Source of the DNA: an uncultured bacterium
Lineage (GTDB): Bacteria > Elusimicrobiota > Elusimicrobia > Elusimicrobiales > Elusimicrobiaceae
Assembly: GCA_949291545.1 (NCBI GenBank)
Contig: CASEWB010000006.1
Coordinates: 1 to 64,000, forward strand
Length of the DNA stretch: 64,000 nt
Reading direction: 5' to 3'
The notes beneath the pieces were generated by a model. The model ran no database searches, was not told where the DNA came from, and saw only the letters and a program-made list of their open reading frames with translations. A program made the translations under genes and the position numbers. Shown one piece after another: positions 15,650 through 25,050 of the stretch. Numbering within the stretch: position 1 is the first letter of the stretch; each line of letters opens with the position of its first letter.

Positions 15650-16773
15650 TTTATTTTTTCTTAATCAGCATTGCCCTGTTGCTGGCGGCGTTGGGCGTCA
15701 ACCTATTTCTCAAACGCAGTTCTAAGATAATGGCTACCGTACTGATTTGCTGTTCGGCATTGACGCTGGCCAGTTTGGCAGGTTTCTTGTTTGAACGTCT
15801 TTACGGCGGGCGGGCTGATTTTTTGCACCCGTGGGCTTTTGTTTTGTTGGTGTTTCCTTTGGCGGTTTTGCTGGCGCAAACGGTTTTCCGCGGGGCATTT
15901 GCCAGGCGGATTGCCTACCCTATGACGCACCTGATGGTGGAGCAAGCTTCCCTGCGGGTATTGCTCACCCGTTGGCTGCCGGCGGCCTTGTATACGGCGG
16001 CCCTGCTTTTGATGGTGGTGGCTTTGGCGCGCCCGGTACGGGTGGACCGGACGGTACTGCCGCCCACGGAAGGGATTGATATTATCCTGCTGATGGACGT
16101 TTCGGCCTCTATGCAAAAGCAAGATTTTTACCCCAACCGTTTTGTTGCCGCCCAGCAAACGGCCGCGCGCTTTATTTCCAAACGCTTTAACGACCGGATA
16201 GGCCTGGTGGTGTTTGCCAAGCAAGCTATGCTGCAAGCCCCTTTAACGCTGGACCACGAAGCCCTGCAAGAGTATCTTTCCACCTTGTTTTTGGGGATTG
16301 TGGACCCTAATTATACCGCCATTGGCGATGCGCTTGGTGTGGCCGCCAACCATTTAAAGGACAGCAAAGCCAAAAGCAAAATTATTATTTTACTAACGGA
16401 CGGCGATTCCAATGCCGGCACCATTTCCCCTCAGCTGGCGGCCAAAGCGGCGGCAGCCTATGGTATACGCGTCTATACCATTGGCACGGCCAGCGCCCCG
16501 GGCGAAACGCTCTACTCCAGCACCGAGGACGAAATTAACGAAGGGCTCATGATGGAAATTGCCAACGCCACCGGCGGCAAATTCTACCGCGCCAAAAACG
16601 AAGCGGAACTGGCTAAAATTTACGATACCATCAACGAGTTGGAAAAAACGGAATTTGCCCCCAGCTCTACAATAGACCGCAGCGATTATTACCACCCTTT
16701 CCTGCTGTTGGCCTTGTGCTGCGTCTTGGCGGCATATATATTGGAAAAATTGTTTTTAATAAAGGTGCCTTAA
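15646..16773 (+). CDS. batA: BatA-like von Willebrand factor A membrane protein
   Basis: 375 residues. Transmembrane segments lie near the N-terminus (about 1-20, 55-75 and 110-128) and at the very C-terminus; between them is a VWA domain with a complete MIDAS motif (LLMDVSASM) and LLTDGDSNAG. The start overlaps the previous stop. BatA and BatB are paired inner-membrane VWA proteins of the Bat (Bacteroides aerotolerance) system. The physiological function of Bat proteins remains debated; protection of the envelope under oxidative stress was the original proposal. Confidence 0.9.
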   Translation: MIYFFLISIALLLAALGVNLFLKRSSKIMATVLICCSALTLASLAGFLFERLYGGRADFLHPWAFVLLVFPLAVLLAQTVFRGAFARRIAYPMTHLMVEQASLRVLLTRWLPAALYTAALLLMVVALARPVRVDRTVLPPTEGIDIILLMDVSASMQKQDFYPNRFVAAQQTAARFISKRFNDRIGLVVFAKQAMLQAPLTLDHEALQEYLSTLFLGIVDPNYTAIGDALGVAANHLKDSKAKSKIIILLTDGDSNAGTISPQLAAKAAAAYGIRVYTIGTASAPGETLYSSTEDEINEGLMMEIANATGGKFYRAKNEAELAKIYDTINELEKTEFAPSSTIDRSDYYHPFLLLALCCVLAAYILEKLFLIKVP

Positions 16774-16774
16774 T

Positions 16775-17818
16775 ATGGAATTATTCGCCAAACCTATTTA
16801 TTTGCTGTACTTTCTGCCGGCCGCTGCACTGATAGGGCTATGCGCTTGGCTGGGCCAAAAACGCAAAAACGCTTTGATCCGTGCGCTGTTTGGCCCGCAG
16901 GCCTATGCCAAGCTGACTGACCGACTGCGCCCGGTATCGCGCTGGCGGGGATTGTTGTTTTTGCTGACGGTATTTTTTCTGTTTGCGGCGCTGGCCGGCC
17001 CCCAGTGGGGAACGGAAGTGATAGAAGCGCAAGGCTCTTTTGCACAAACGGTTATAGCGGTGGACGTATCCACCTCTATGCGGGCGCGGGATTTAAACCC
17101 GGACCGTTTGGACAATGCCAAAAAAATGCTGCAAATGTTGGTCAGTAATTTAAAAGACGAACGCTTGGGCATTATTGCGTTTACCTCGCAGGCGTATATT
17201 CAGTGCCCTATTACTACGGACGAAGACGCCCTGACCTATTTTGTCGATTCCCTGCAGCCCGATATGCTGCCCGTGCCGGGAACCTCGCTGGCAGCGCCGG
17301 TGGCGCTGGCGGCGCGTATGCTGGCCAAATATCCCGGGCAGAAAGCCCTTATTTTGCTGACAGACGGCGAAGACCACTCCCCCGAAGAATTAAAGTCCGC
17401 CCAAGAAACCGCCCTCAAAAACGGCATTCGCATCATTGCCATCGGCATTGGCACCCAGGAAGGAACCCTGATCCCCGCCAAAACAGACGCTAGCGGAAAA
17501 ATTTTAGAATATAAAAAAGACAAAGACGGCAAGACCGTCGTTTCCAAATTGGACGAAAAAACCTTGTTGGAGCTGGCCCAAGCTACTGGGGGGGCCTATA
17601 TTGCTTACACTACCCCCGCCCAGGTGGCGGCACAAGTGGAGGCTGCCGTAAAAGGGCTGGACCGTTCCGTTTCCCGCGCGGCCGCGCGGGCGGCCTATAA
17701 AAACCGCTACGCGTATGCGTTGGTGCTGGCTATGTTGTGCTTGGCAGGGTATTTGCTGTGGCCCCGCGGGCAAAAGCCCCGCACCTCCGCCGAGGAAAAA
17801 CCCTCCCAAAAAAGGTAA
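16775..17818 (+). CDS. batB: BatB-like von Willebrand factor A membrane protein
   Basis: 347 residues, one base after batA. Layout as BatA: two N-terminal transmembrane segments (about 8-26 and 58-74), a VWA domain with MIDAS (VDVSTSM near residue 91, LLTDGEDHS near 192), and a C-terminal helix (YALVLAMLCLAGYLLW) with a short charged tail. The paired presence with BatA and the downstream TPR proteins supports the assignment. Confidence 0.9.
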   Translation: MELFAKPIYLLYFLPAAALIGLCAWLGQKRKNALIRALFGPQAYAKLTDRLRPVSRWRGLLFLLTVFFLFAALAGPQWGTEVIEAQGSFAQTVIAVDVSTSMRARDLNPDRLDNAKKMLQMLVSNLKDERLGIIAFTSQAYIQCPITTDEDALTYFVDSLQPDMLPVPGTSLAAPVALAARMLAKYPGQKALILLTDGEDHSPEELKSAQETALKNGIRIIAIGIGTQEGTLIPAKTDASGKILEYKKDKDGKTVVSKLDEKTLLELAQATGGAYIAYTTPAQVAAQVEAAVKGLDRSVSRAAARAAYKNRYAYALVLAMLCLAGYLLWPRGQKPRTSAEEKPSQKR

Positions 17819-17826
17819 AATATAGT

Positions 17827-18486
17827 ATGAACAAATGGCTGTGTTTGCTCCTTTTATTTAGCGTCTCCTCCGCTTACGGCGGGGTACGGGCCGATTTGCG
17901 CCAAGGCGGCAAGTTGTATCAAGACAAGAAATACGGCCAAGCGTTGGACAAATATACCGATATACTGCAAACAGATCCAACAAACGAAAACGCCTCCTTT
18001 GGTGCGGGGGCGGCCGCCTATTACTTGAAAGACTACGCCGCCGCGGAAGCCGCCTTCGAACAAACCGCCCGCCAAGCCGGCAAATTGGAACAAGACGCCT
18101 TGTTTAATTTAGGCAATGCTTATTACCGCGGGGGAGATTCGCAAAAAGCGATAGACGCTTACCGCCAGGCGCTGGTAAAAAACCCAAAAGACAAGGAAGC
18201 CATTCACAATTTACAGCTGATTTTGCAACAACAAAACCAACAGAACCAAAACAACCAAAATCAGCAAAACCAGGACGACGCTTCGCCCAACCAGTCCCAA
18301 CAGTCCCAAAACAACCAAGGGCAGGCTCCGGAGCAACAGCAACAACAGCAAAATCCGTCCAACCCGCAGGACGCTATGAACAAAAACGATGCCGAACGCG
18401 TGATGCAAATGGCCCGGGAAAACGAACACCGAAAGCCCGCCCCTTCGGGCGCTGCGCAAGACAGCCAGGTGGAAAAAGATTGGTAA
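17827..18486 (+). CDS. batC: BatC-like TPR protein with Gln/Asn-rich tail
   Basis: 219 residues beginning at ATG 17827. Signal peptide of about 18 residues, then three TPR units up to about residue 135 (for example ALFNLGNAYYRGGDSQKAID). The C-terminal third is very low complexity: long runs of Gln and Asn from about residue 137 to 185, then a charged end. BatC proteins typically have a TPR part and a Gln-rich tail. It is likely periplasmic and bound to the BatA/BatB complex. Confidence 0.85.
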   Translation: MNKWLCLLLLFSVSSAYGGVRADLRQGGKLYQDKKYGQALDKYTDILQTDPTNENASFGAGAAAYYLKDYAAAEAAFEQTARQAGKLEQDALFNLGNAYYRGGDSQKAIDAYRQALVKNPKDKEAIHNLQLILQQQNQQNQNNQNQQNQDDASPNQSQQSQNNQGQAPEQQQQQQNPSNPQDAMNKNDAERVMQMARENEHRKPAPSGAAQDSQVEKDW

Positions 18487-18490
18487 CCGT

Positions 18491-20305
18491 ATGAAAAGAA
18501 TTTTTTTATCCTTATTATTTATCAGTTGGGCCGCCTGGGCGGGGGCTCAGGTGTCGGTAACTGCCAGCGTGGATAAAACCGCCCTTACGTTAGACGACGA
18601 GCTGACACTGTCGGTAGAAGTAAACGGCGCTTCGGGCAATATGATTATGCCCCAGCTGCCCAGCCTGCCGGCGTTTAATGTGTACTCGCGCGAAGTTCAA
18701 CGTTCCTCTATCAACGGCAAGACAACCACGGTTTTCCGCTATGTAATGCTGCCCCGCTTTGTGGGAAACGCCACCATTGGTTCCGTCCAATTCACCTATA
18801 ACGGAAAAACCTATAAAACCGATCCTATTTCCGTCAGTATTTACCGCAACGCCCAGGCCGTGCAGCAGGCGCGGCCGGCGTCCTCTTCGGCCAAAGCCGT
18901 TTCTACCGGCAATTATGACTCGGCCGCCGCCAAACGCCCGCGGGAAACGGCCGACCCCAACCTCCCCCCGCTCGAGCGCGATTTGGCCAACCAGGCCTAT
19001 GCCCGCGGAAATGAAAACTACTTTTTAATAGCCGCCGTCAGCGATAAAACCCCTTACGTCAACCAAGCCGTCGCGCTGGCCGTGCGCTTTTATTATAACC
19101 GCCCTTTTTACGATGCTCCCTACAAAAAGCCTTCTGCTTCGAATATTTTTATGGAGGATATCGGCTCCTCTCAGGGCACCCAAAGCATCGGCGGTGTATT
19201 GTACCGCTACGAAGAACAGCGCTACCAGCTGACGGGCCCCACCCCCGGCAAAGCCACCATTGGCCCGGCCTCCGTGCAATATGTAACAGGCTCCTCCCCG
19301 CTTTCCGTACTGGACCGTTTGTTTGTAGCCGCGTCCTCCAGCAAGGAGCAAACCGCCCAATCGGAACCGATTTCCCTTACGGTTCGCCCGGTGCCGGCCG
19401 CCGGCAAACCCAGCACGTTCTATGGAGCGGTAGGAACCGGATTTACGGTTTCGGCCCAAACGGACCGCACCCAAGCCGAAGCCGGCGAAGCCATTACCCT
19501 TACCTTAACGGTCAAAGGCCCCGGCAACCTCAAATCGACCGCTGATTTGCAGTTCCCGTCTTTGGACGGTTTTAAAATGTATGCGGCGCAGCCCACCTCC
19601 CAAACTACAGCCGTGGGCGGCAAAATCACCAGTACCAAAGTATTTAAAACGGTTTTAGTGCCGTCGGCTTCGGGCGTCTACACCATTCCTGCGGTTAAAT
19701 GGTCTTATTTTAATCCGGTTTCCCATACTTATAAAACCTTGCAGACCGAACCTATTACGCTGCAAATCTCCCCCGCCAGCAAAACAAACAGCGGTTTTGA
19801 TTTTGGCGCCGCGGCCGCGGCTGCAGCGGGCATTCAAACGCTGGGGCAGGATATTGCTTATTTAAAAACCGCCCCCGCTCCGGCAGCTACCCCTCTTTCC
19901 CGCCTTAGCGTGTGGCAAACGCTTAACTGGGTAATGCTGGCCCTGTTGGCCGCCAGTGTGCTATTTGCCTCTGTGGGGCGCAAATCGCTGGCCAACAAAA
20001 AAGCCTATTCTACCGCCAAAAACCGCTTAAAAAAAGCATTCACCAGCGAAGCCGTAGCCGAAGCCGTGGCCGATTACTTACAACAAAAGTTACGCATCAA
20101 CACCGGCAGCCTGCCGCTTAAGGCCATTGTACACGCCTTAACTAAACGCGGCATCACCCCCGCTACAGCGGAAGCCTTTGCCTTGTTGTGGCAGCGGCTG
20201 GACGCGGCGCGCTTTGCCCCTGGCGCGCCCGACACCCAAAGCGCGCAGGATTTGGCGCAACAAGCGTTGGATATTTTGAAACTTTTAGAGGAGGAAGCCA
20301 AATGA
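18491..20305 (+). CDS. batD: BatD-like oxygen-tolerance protein
   Basis: 604 residues. A signal peptide (about 1-19) and repeated beta-sandwich segments; the family opening VSVTASVDKTALTLDDELTL is present, as is a second such module near residue 320 (FTVSAQTDRTQAEAGEAITL). One transmembrane helix lies at about residue 480 (NWVMLALLAASVLFASV), followed by a helical cytoplasmic domain. Gly/Ala-rich stretch before the helix. Four-gene coupling with batC upstream and batE downstream supports the call. Confidence 0.9.
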   Translation: MKRIFLSLLFISWAAWAGAQVSVTASVDKTALTLDDELTLSVEVNGASGNMIMPQLPSLPAFNVYSREVQRSSINGKTTTVFRYVMLPRFVGNATIGSVQFTYNGKTYKTDPISVSIYRNAQAVQQARPASSSAKAVSTGNYDSAAAKRPRETADPNLPPLERDLANQAYARGNENYFLIAAVSDKTPYVNQAVALAVRFYYNRPFYDAPYKKPSASNIFMEDIGSSQGTQSIGGVLYRYEEQRYQLTGPTPGKATIGPASVQYVTGSSPLSVLDRLFVAASSSKEQTAQSEPISLTVRPVPAAGKPSTFYGAVGTGFTVSAQTDRTQAEAGEAITLTLTVKGPGNLKSTADLQFPSLDGFKMYAAQPTSQTTAVGGKITSTKVFKTVLVPSASGVYTIPAVKWSYFNPVSHTYKTLQTEPITLQISPASKTNSGFDFGAAAAAAAGIQTLGQDIAYLKTAPAPAATPLSRLSVWQTLNWVMLALLAASVLFASVGRKSLANKKAYSTAKNRLKKAFTSEAVAEAVADYLQQKLRINTGSLPLKAIVHALTKRGITPATAEAFALLWQRLDAARFAPGAPDTQSAQDLAQQALDILKLLEEEAK

Positions 20306-21024
20306 GACGTATTTTATTTACCGTTTTATTCGTATGCTTGGCGGCGGCTTCCTGGGGGGAGCAATCCCAATGGCAGCAAGCCGAAACATATTACCGGGAA
20401 GGTAAATTTTCGGCGGCTTTAAGCATTTACGAAAAGGAACTAAAAAACACCCCAAACGACCCCTATGTTTACTACAATATAGGTAACTGTTATTTTAAAA
20501 TGGGCAGCAAGGGCTTGGCGGCCGCCAATTATTACCGGGCCTTTAAACTGGCCCCGCGGGACGCGGATATCCGCCATAATTTAGCCCTTTCTTTGGCCTC
20601 CGGCGGGGAAAGGCTGGTCCCGGCGGGCGTGCCGGAAGTGCTGCATAAAGCGTTTTTTTACTTATCGTATGACGAAGTAAAAGGGCTGGCGTTTATCTGG
20701 CTGTGGCTCTTTTGCGCCTTAGGCTCGGTGTGGTTGCTAAAACGTCAATTCAAACGCACGTTGCTGGCCAGTGCCGCGGTGTTGGCGGTTTGCTTTGGGT
20801 GGCTGTATGCGCGCCACGCGCTGGAACAAACGCCTTTGGCGGTAGTGGCCGCCCCGGTGGCCGAAGTCCGCAGCGGGCCCGGGACTAACTTCCCCGCCAG
20901 CGCCAGTGTGCCGCAAGGGCATTTGCTTGCGGTGCAAGACGAGAAAGACGATTGGTATGAAGTAATTGTAAAATCCCAAGGGCTTAAAGGCTGGGTGGAA
21001 AAAGACGCCATAGAACAAATTTAA
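20302..21024 (+). CDS. batE: BatE-like protein: TPR plus SH3b domain
   Basis: 240 residues; the ATG at 20302 overlaps the batD stop by four bases and follows GAGGAGG. Signal peptide, two TPR units (about 25-95), two transmembrane helices (about 135-175), and an extracytoplasmic bacterial SH3 domain at the C-terminus (AEVRSGPGTNFPASASVPQG, then GWVEKDAIE). SH3b domains often bind cell-wall peptide. Last gene of the Bat set; the sugar-phosphate genes begin 17 bases later. Confidence 0.88.
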   Translation: MRRILFTVLFVCLAAASWGEQSQWQQAETYYREGKFSAALSIYEKELKNTPNDPYVYYNIGNCYFKMGSKGLAAANYYRAFKLAPRDADIRHNLALSLASGGERLVPAGVPEVLHKAFFYLSYDEVKGLAFIWLWLFCALGSVWLLKRQFKRTLLASAAVLAVCFGWLYARHALEQTPLAVVAAPVAEVRSGPGTNFPASASVPQGHLLAVQDEKDDWYEVIVKSQGLKGWVEKDAIEQI

Positions 21025-21041
21025 TACGAGGAATTTTAACT

Positions 21042-21599
21042 ATGTTTGTACAACAACAAGCAGACGAATTAATTAAAGCCATTACCTATGTAAAAGAAAA
21101 CTTGGCGGGAAAAGTGGAAGAACTGGCCGCAAAAGTAACGGAAGCTTTTAAAAAAGGCAACAAAGTAATTTTAATGGGAAACGGCGGCAGCGCGGCAGAC
21201 GCGCAACATATCGCGGCAGAATTTGTGGGCCGCTTTAAAAAAGAACGCCCCTCTTTGCCTGCCCTGGCGCTTAATACCAATTCGTCCACCCTTACGGCTA
21301 TCGGCAACGATTACTCGTACGATGTGGTTTTTTCCCGCCAGATTGACGGATTTGCCAAAGAAGGAGATGTGGTAATCGGTATTTCTACTTCCGGCAACAG
21401 CAAAAACGTCTATTTGGCGTTGGGGTTGGCCAAACGCAAAGGCTGCTTTACGGCGGCTTTTTTAGGCAAAGACGGCGGCACCATTAAAGATATGTGCGAT
21501 TTGCCGCTGGTTGTAAACATCAAGGACACCCCCCACATTCAGGCCTGCCATATTTTTATGGCCCACTGTATGTGCGATTTGGTGGACCAAGCATACTAA
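21042..21599 (+). CDS. gmhA: Phosphoheptose isomerase (SIS domain)
   Basis: 185 residues. The single SIS domain carries GNGGSAADAQHIAAEFVGRF (residues 46-65) and VVIGISTSGNSKNV, with IGNDYSYDVVF between them, matching GmhA, which converts sedoheptulose 7-phosphate to D-glycero-manno-heptose 7-phosphate for lipopolysaccharide core. DiaA, a DnaA-binding homologue, is an alternative but less likely. Start has GAGG upstream. It is followed three bases later by rpiB and then pgi, a sugar-phosphate isomerase trio. Confidence 0.88.
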   Translation: MFVQQQADELIKAITYVKENLAGKVEELAAKVTEAFKKGNKVILMGNGGSAADAQHIAAEFVGRFKKERPSLPALALNTNSSTLTAIGNDYSYDVVFSRQIDGFAKEGDVVIGISTSGNSKNVYLALGLAKRKGCFTAAFLGKDGGTIKDMCDLPLVVNIKDTPHIQACHIFMAHCMCDLVDQAY

Positions 21600-21602
21600 T
21601 TT

Positions 21603-22055
21603 ATGAAAATAGCAATTGGTTGTGATCACGCGGGCTTCCCGCTTAAAGAAACCGTGAAAGAGACGGTCACCCGTCTTGGACACGAAGTAACAGACTGCGG
21701 CACCTTCAGCACCGAACGCGCCGATTACCCGGATTACGCCGACAAAGTAGCCAAGCTGGTTGCTTCCGGCCAGGCGGACCGGGGGATCCTGCTGTGCGGC
21801 AGCGGGGTGGGCGTTTGTGTAACGGCCAATAAAACCAAAGGGGTGCGCGCCTGCGTCTGCCACGACGCTTACAGCGCCAAACAGGCCGTGGAACATGATG
21901 CACTTAATGTGCTGTGTTTGGGTGCGCGCATTATTGGGCCGGCACTGGCTGAAGAATTAACCGAACGTTTTTTAAGCGCCTCTTTCTTGACGGGTTCCCG
22001 CCACGAAGGACGGCTTAATAAAGTAAAAGCGATTGAAAACGCAAATTTTAAATAA
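21603..22055 (+). CDS. rpiB: Ribose-5-phosphate isomerase B
   Basis: 150 residues of the RpiB/LacAB family. Conserved marks: IGCDHAGFPLKE at the N-terminus (active-site Asp-His), the catalytic Cys in GILLCGSGVGVCVTAN near residue 66, and the GxR block LCLGARIIGPALAEE. It interconverts ribose 5-phosphate and ribulose 5-phosphate in the pentose-phosphate pathway. Length is typical. Confidence 0.95.
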   Translation: MKIAIGCDHAGFPLKETVKETVTRLGHEVTDCGTFSTERADYPDYADKVAKLVASGQADRGILLCGSGVGVCVTANKTKGVRACVCHDAYSAKQAVEHDALNVLCLGARIIGPALAEELTERFLSASFLTGSRHEGRLNKVKAIENANFK

Positions 22056-22087
22056 GACTTACGGGTCTTATAAATTGATTGAGGATG

Positions 22088-23761
22088 ATGAAACTTATGA
22101 ATACACATGCAAACCCCATGGCCGAAGGCATTATCAGAGAAGGCGAAATCAAACTGGAAGGGCTTGATTTCAACACCAAATTCTGGGCCAAGGACCCTAC
22201 TCTTTGGAAACAAGACAAAGAGCATATGGAATTTATCGTTAAATTTTTAGGCTGGCAGAAAGTGTACGACTGGACGCTGGAACGGATTGACGATGTATTA
22301 AAGTTTGCCAATGACGTAAAACAGAACTTCAAACATTGCGTCATTATGGGGATGGGCGGTTCTTCGCTCGCTCCGGAAGTATTCCGCACGGTGTTCGGCA
22401 AGCAGGAAGGCTGGCCGGAACTTATCGTGTTAGACACCACCAACCCGGATTGGATTGGCGCCGCCCGCGCCCGCATCAACCCGGCGGAAACGCTGTTCAT
22501 TTTCGCCAGCAAATCCGGCGGCACGGTGGAGCCGTCCTCTCAATTTGCTTATTTCTGGGACGAAGTAAAAAAATCCGGCGTCAAAGAACCCGGCCAAAAC
22601 TTTGCCGCTATCACCGACCCCGGCACCGGCTTGGAAACCTTGGCTAAAAAATACCATTTCCGCAAAACCTTCTTGAACCCGGCCGACATCGGCGGCAGAT
22701 TTTCCGCACTGTCTATGTTCGGCATTGTTCCGGCCGCTATTATGGGTGTGGACGTAAAACGCCTGCTCACCGAAGCCAAAGAACAAGCCGCTACGTTTGG
22801 CCCGGAAGCCCCGGTGAAAGACAACGCCGCCGTAAAGCTCGGCGCGTTTATGGGTGCTTGCAACGTCAACCACGGCAAAGACAAACTGACCTTGCTTACC
22901 CCGAAAGACTTTGCCACTTTCGGCTTGTGGGCCGAACAGCTGGTGGCCGAATCCACCGGTAAAGAAGGCAAAGGCATCGTACCGGTAGCGGGCGAAACGT
23001 TAACCCCCAACTTTGACTACCGCGACGACCGCCTGTTCGTCCACCTCTCTACCGGCAGCGAAGACGACAAACGCGTTACCGCCATTGCCGACGACTTGGC
23101 CGAACGCGGCTACCCCATTTTGACCATCACCCTCGGCGGCCTGTACCAACTGGGTGCTATGTTCCTGCTGTGGGAAATTGCCACCGCCGCGGCCGGCGCC
23201 ATTTTGGGTATCGACCCGTTCGACCAACCCAACGTGCAAGAAGCCAAAACCCTGACCAAAAACGTATTGGCCAAACTGGAAGCGGGCGATATTCCCGCCG
23301 AAGTATCCGCGCCGATTTTGGTTTCGTCCGATATTGCTGACGAAGTAAAATTGGACACCTTGGCGCAGGACCTTTACTCCCTCTTGGAAAGCAACGACTA
23401 TGTGGCCATTCTGCCCTATGTCTATCCGTCCGAAGAAGTGGAAAAAGCCCTGCTTGCCTTGCGCGATAAAATTATGGCCCGCACCAAACGCGCCGTATTG
23501 TTTGGCTTCGGCCCGCGCTACCTGCATTCCACCGGCCAGCTGCACAAAGGCGACGGCAACAACGGCGTATTTTTAATCTTGTCCGCCGACCCGGCCAACG
23601 ATATCAAAATCCCTGGCCAGCACTACACCTTCGGTCAGCTCTGCAATGCGCAGGCGCTGGGCGATTTCCAAGCCCTGCAGTCCAAAGGCAGACGCGTAAT
23701 TAAACTGCACCTTACGCAGCCTATCTTGGAAAGCATCAAAAAAATCAGCGGCTTGTTCTAA
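22088..23761 (+). CDS. pgi: Glucose-6-phosphate isomerase
   Basis: About 557 residues. Two SIS-type halves with GMGGSSLAPEV, the FASKSGGTVEPSSQ phosphate-binding loop and the block GGRFSALSMFGIVPAA. This longer form with an extended C-terminal part resembles the bifunctional transaldolase-pgi-derived bacterial type. Three in-frame ATGs occur (22085, 22088, 22097); GAGG at 22081-22084 does not decide between them, and 22097 is equally possible. A strong terminator follows, so pgi ends the run that began at moxR or gmhA. Confidence 0.92.
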   Translation: MKLMNTHANPMAEGIIREGEIKLEGLDFNTKFWAKDPTLWKQDKEHMEFIVKFLGWQKVYDWTLERIDDVLKFANDVKQNFKHCVIMGMGGSSLAPEVFRTVFGKQEGWPELIVLDTTNPDWIGAARARINPAETLFIFASKSGGTVEPSSQFAYFWDEVKKSGVKEPGQNFAAITDPGTGLETLAKKYHFRKTFLNPADIGGRFSALSMFGIVPAAIMGVDVKRLLTEAKEQAATFGPEAPVKDNAAVKLGAFMGACNVNHGKDKLTLLTPKDFATFGLWAEQLVAESTGKEGKGIVPVAGETLTPNFDYRDDRLFVHLSTGSEDDKRVTAIADDLAERGYPILTITLGGLYQLGAMFLLWEIATAAAGAILGIDPFDQPNVQEAKTLTKNVLAKLEAGDIPAEVSAPILVSSDIADEVKLDTLAQDLYSLLESNDYVAILPYVYPSEEVEKALLALRDKIMARTKRAVLFGFGPRYLHSTGQLHKGDGNNGVFLILSADPANDIKIPGQHYTFGQLCNAQALGDFQALQSKGRRVIKLHLTQPILESIKKISGLF

Positions 23762-23772
23762 GTAATTCTTAC

Positions 23773-23806
23773 GCAAGGCGGCCTTTCGGGGCCGCCTTGC
23801 TTTTTT
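23773..23806 (+). terminator. Strong terminator after pgi
   Basis: GCAAGGCGGCC (23773-23783) and GGCCGCCTTGC (23790-23800) form an 11-bp perfect stem with a TTTCGG loop and six T after it. Confidence 0.95.
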
Positions 23807-23818
23807 CTTTTTGACGCT

Positions 23819-25048
23819 ATGAACAAAGTTTTTATCCAAACCTACGGCTGCCAAATGAACGTAGCCGACTCGGACGAAATGTTCGCCCACTTGGCGGCGC
23901 GCGGCGCCGTGCTGACGGACAATTTGGACGAAGCCGACACGGTGCTTATCAACACCTGCACCGTGCGCGACCACGCCGAACACCGCGCCGTCTCTTTTTT
24001 GGGCCGTTTAAACGCCTGGAAAAAAGAAAAACCCGGCCGCGTAATTATCTTTGCCGGCTGTGCAGCCCAGCGGCTGGGGAAAGCCCTGCAAAAGAAATAC
24101 CCCTTTTTGGATATTCTTTCCGGCGCCAAAGACATCGAACACTTTTCCGATACGCTAAACGCGAGCGGTCTATTTGGGGCACCGGGTGCCTCCGGCCCGT
24201 TGCCGGCCCCGGGGATAACCGGCTATGTAACCATTATGCGCGGGTGCAATTTTGCCTGTTCGTACTGCATTGTGCCCAGCGTGCGCGGGCCTATTAAATG
24301 TTTGGAACCGCAGGATATTTTGCAAGAAGCCGCCCGCAAAGCCGCCGCCGAAGCCAAAGAAATTATGCTCCTGGGGCAGACGGTCAATGCGTACCAGAAC
24401 GGCCCCGTAACGTTTGCCGATTTGTTAAACCGCGTCAGCGAAGTACCCGGCGTAGAACGCGTGCGCTTTACAAGCCCGCACCCCATTTATTTTACGCCGG
24501 AATTTTTAAACGCGGTCAAAGCCAACCCCAAAATTGCCCGTCACGTTCATTTGCCGGTGCAAAGCGGATCTAGCAAAGTATTGCAGGAAATGAAACGCGG
24601 CTACACGCGCGAAATCTTTTTGGATAAAATTCGCGCCTTGCGGGAATGCGGCTTTAACATTTCCACCGATATTATTGTGGGTTTTCCGACGGAAACGGAA
24701 GAAGACTTCCAGCAAACCTTAACCTTGGTGGACGAGGCGAAATTCTTTATCGCCTATTGCTACAAATATTCCCCCCGCCAAGGCACCCCGGCAGCACAAA
24801 TGAAACAGCTTGCTCAAAATGTACTGGAAGAAAGACTAGATATTTTGTTAAATAAAGTAAGGGGCCTGTCGGACGCGGCTTACTTGGCGCAAGTAGGCAC
24901 CGTGCAGGAAGTGCTTATGGAAGCGGAAAACAAAGGCCGTTCTTCCAGCAATTTTTGGGTAAAAACAAAACAATCTTACCCGGTAGGCACAATCGTCCGC
25001 ACGGAAATTGAAAAAGCCGACGGGACATTATTATTTGCGAGGGATTAA
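23819..25048 (+). CDS. miaB: tRNA-2-methylthio-N6-dimethylallyladenosine synthase MiaB
   Basis: 409 residues. The N-terminal UPF0004 domain has TYGCQMN with the first cluster cysteines (also NTCTVR and AGCAAQ). The radical SAM cluster motif is CNFACSYC near residue 141, preceded by GYVTIMRGC. A TRAM-like domain closes the protein. It adds the methylthio group to i6A37 in tRNAs; its substrate is produced by MiaA, encoded 600 bases downstream. It is slightly shorter than most MiaB, but all domains are present. Confidence 0.93.
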   Translation: MNKVFIQTYGCQMNVADSDEMFAHLAARGAVLTDNLDEADTVLINTCTVRDHAEHRAVSFLGRLNAWKKEKPGRVIIFAGCAAQRLGKALQKKYPFLDILSGAKDIEHFSDTLNASGLFGAPGASGPLPAPGITGYVTIMRGCNFACSYCIVPSVRGPIKCLEPQDILQEAARKAAAEAKEIMLLGQTVNAYQNGPVTFADLLNRVSEVPGVERVRFTSPHPIYFTPEFLNAVKANPKIARHVHLPVQSGSSKVLQEMKRGYTREIFLDKIRALRECGFNISTDIIVGFPTETEEDFQQTLTLVDEAKFFIAYCYKYSPRQGTPAAQMKQLAQNVLEERLDILLNKVRGLSDAAYLAQVGTVQEVLMEAENKGRSSSNFWVKTKQSYPVGTIVRTEIEKADGTLLFARD

Positions 25049-25050
25049 GT

